Of a stretch of DNA of 64,000 nucleotides, positions 63,042 through 64,000 are shown piece by piece. The stretch is from Clostridiales bacterium UBA1775 (lineage in GTDB: Bacteria; Bacillota; Clostridia; Monoglobales; Firm-18): the NCBI GenBank assembly GCA_002314595.1, contig DCGP01000032.1, positions 27,223 to 91,222 of the forward strand, written 5' to 3'. Under the pieces are notes generated by a model, which saw nothing but the letters and a program-made list of their open reading frames with translations, ran no database searches and was not told the DNA's origin. Each line of letters starts with the position of its first letter. Within the stretch, counting starts at the first letter, position 1. A program made the translations under genes and the position numbers.

Positions 63042-64000
63042 GTGAACAAAAAGACAATAGAAGACATTGCTGTAAAAGGCAAGAGAGTATTAGTAAGATG
63101 TGATTTTAACGTACCACTTGACGGAACTAAAATTACAGACGAAACAAGAATTAACGGTGCTTTGCCAACAATTAAGTATTTAATTGAAAATGGTGCAAAG
63201 GTTATTTTGTGTTCTCATATGGGTAAACCAAAGGGTGAGCCAAAGCCTGAACTATCATTAGCACCTGTAGCAAAGAGCCTAACAGAAAAATTAGGTAAGG
63301 AAGTTGTTTTTGCAGCAGACGATAATGTAGTTGGCGAAAATGCTAAAAAAGCAGTTGCCGAAATGCAAGACGGGGACGTAGTTTTACTACAAAACACAAG
63401 ATACAGAGCAGAAGAAACAAAGAACGTTGAAGAATTTTCAAAGGAACTTGCTTCACTTGCAGACGTATTTGTTAACGATGCATTCGGTACAGCACACAGA
63501 GCACATTGCTCAAATGTAGGTGTTGCTTCATTATTAAAGGATGCAGTTGCAGGTTATTTAATTGAAAAGGAAATTGCATTCTTAGGCAATGCAGTAAATA
63601 ATCCAAAGCGTCCATGCGTAGCAATTTTAGGTGGTTCAAAGGTATCATCAAAAATTTCTGTTATCAACAATCTTTTAGAAAAGGTTGATACTTTGATTAT
63701 CGGTGGTGGTATGGCATACACATTCTTTAAGGCAAAGGGTTACGAAACAGGTAAGTCATTGTTAGAAGAAGACTATGTTGAATATGCAAAAGAAATGATT
63801 GCAAAGGCTGAAGCAAAGGGTGTTAAGCTTTTAATTCCTGTGGATACAGTTGTTGCAAAGGAATTTTCAAACGATGCAGAATATAAAACAGTTGATTCAA
63901 GTAAAATTGAAGCAGACTATATGGGTCTTGACATTGGCGAAAAGACAGTTGAACTATTTGTAGATGCAATTAAAGATGCAAAGACAGTTGTTTGGAACGG
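63042..64000 (+). CDS. pgk: Phosphoglycerate kinase (5' part, cut by window edge)
   Basis: The first 319 codons of a glycolytic kinase of about 395-400 residues are present. It opens with [27 protein letters not shown], has [35 protein letters not shown] and [12 protein letters not shown], and continues to the GGAKVSSKI and [10 protein letters not shown] motifs of the ATP-binding domain. The start is GTG at 63042, behind GAGGTGA. It has its own promoter. It transfers phosphate from 1,3-bisphosphoglycerate to ADP. Confidence 0.96.
   Translation, partial: MNKKTIEDIAVKGKRVLVRCDFNVPLDGTKITDETRINGALPTIKYLIENGAKVILCSHMGKPKGEPKPELSLAPVAKSLTEKLGKEVVFAADDNVVGENAKKAVAEMQDGDVVLLQNTRYRAEETKNVEEFSKELASLADVFVNDAFGTAHRAHCSNVGVASLLKDAVAGYLIEKEIAFLGNAVNNPKRPCVAILGGSKVSSKISVINNLLEKVDTLIIGGGMAYTFFKAKGYETGKSLLEEDYVEYAKEMIAKAEAKGVKLLIPVDTVVAKEFSNDAEYKTVDSSKIEADYMGLDIGEKTVELFVDAIKDAKTVVWN

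Noticed and set aside
1..64000. Mobile elements, prophage, CRISPR arrays, toxin-antitoxin or defence islands
   Set aside because: I found no transposase, integrase, terminal repeats, regular spaced repeats or recognised defence genes; base and codon use look even across the window.

Overview
This 64 kb window is ordinary low-GC chromosome from a Gram-positive, spore-forming anaerobe, most likely a member of the Clostridia (Eubacteriales). The reasons are AT-rich codons, strong AGGAGG-type ribosome binding sites, frequent TTG and GTG starts, consensus sigma-A promoters, a germination protease next to spoIIP, remA, RNase J, a YlxR/YlxQ-containing nusA-infB operon, and an oxygen-detoxifying flavodiiron protein. 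I see no phage, insertion sequence, CRISPR array or other clear sign of horizontal transfer. Almost every base is coding, and no gene-free stretch exceeds about 300 bases.

Layout. 1-6835: the tail of an unknown gene, a dicarboxylate/amino-acid symporter with an unusual N-terminal GHKL-like domain (minus strand), then a plus-strand group of flavodiiron protein, YfjL-like membrane-anchored protein, LytS-type histidine kinase and response regulator. 6836-15351 (minus): HAD phosphatase, LTA-synthase-like protein, valS, folC, a polytopic membrane protein and ymdB. 15461-26392 (plus): the rimP-nusA-ylxR-ylxQ-infB-rbfA-nrnA-truB-ribF translation/RNA operon, then rpsO, pnp and ppa, with structured leaders before rimP, rpsO and pnp. 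26394-35853 (minus): yifB/comM, trmL-like, degV, a glycosyltransferase-CsaB fusion, mreB, RNase J, a Bax-inhibitor-1 protein and a second degV. 36053-39084 (plus): yicC, remA, gmk, rpoZ and a metallophosphoesterase. 39215-45223 (plus): rpmH, rnpA, yidD, yidC, khpB (jag), mnmE, mnmG and a small YkuS-like gene. 45290-51414 (plus): nifS, nifU, mnmA, pcrA, yerC, a methyltransferase and a cold-shock gene. 51506-54395 (minus): a small envelope cassette (beta-helix surface protein, six-helix membrane protein, PrsW-type protease), tRNA-Leu(GAG) and rpsT. 54529-56569 (plus): gpr and spoIIP. 56555-61608 (minus): EamA transporter, methionine gamma-lyase-family enzyme, and asd-dapA-dapB. 61783-64000 (plus): a coiled-coil membrane protein, an SLH-domain protein and the start of pgk.

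The genes link up in several ways. NifS, NifU and MnmA form a sulfur route to Fe-S clusters and thiolated tRNA, and MnmE/MnmG modify the same wobble uridine. asd-dapA-dapB feed peptidoglycan cross-links and possibly spore dipicolinate. The CsaB half of the glycosyltransferase fusion is the enzyme type that pyruvylates cell-wall polymer so that SLH domains can bind it, and an SLH protein lies at the far end of the window. MreB, the LTA-synthase-like protein, SpoIIP and the PrsW cassette complete a strong envelope theme.

The least explained material is: (1) the PrsW / six-helix / beta-helix cassette; (2) the GHKL-like domain fused to the symporter; (3) the GT4-CsaB fusion; and (4) a set of intergenic stem-loops placed directly at ribosome binding sites. 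These include two hairpins that bury the Shine-Dalgarno of TTG-start genes (YkuS-like and spoIIP) and a roughly 30-bp hairpin in the pnp leader. All functional calls rest on reading motifs by eye; no searches were run.
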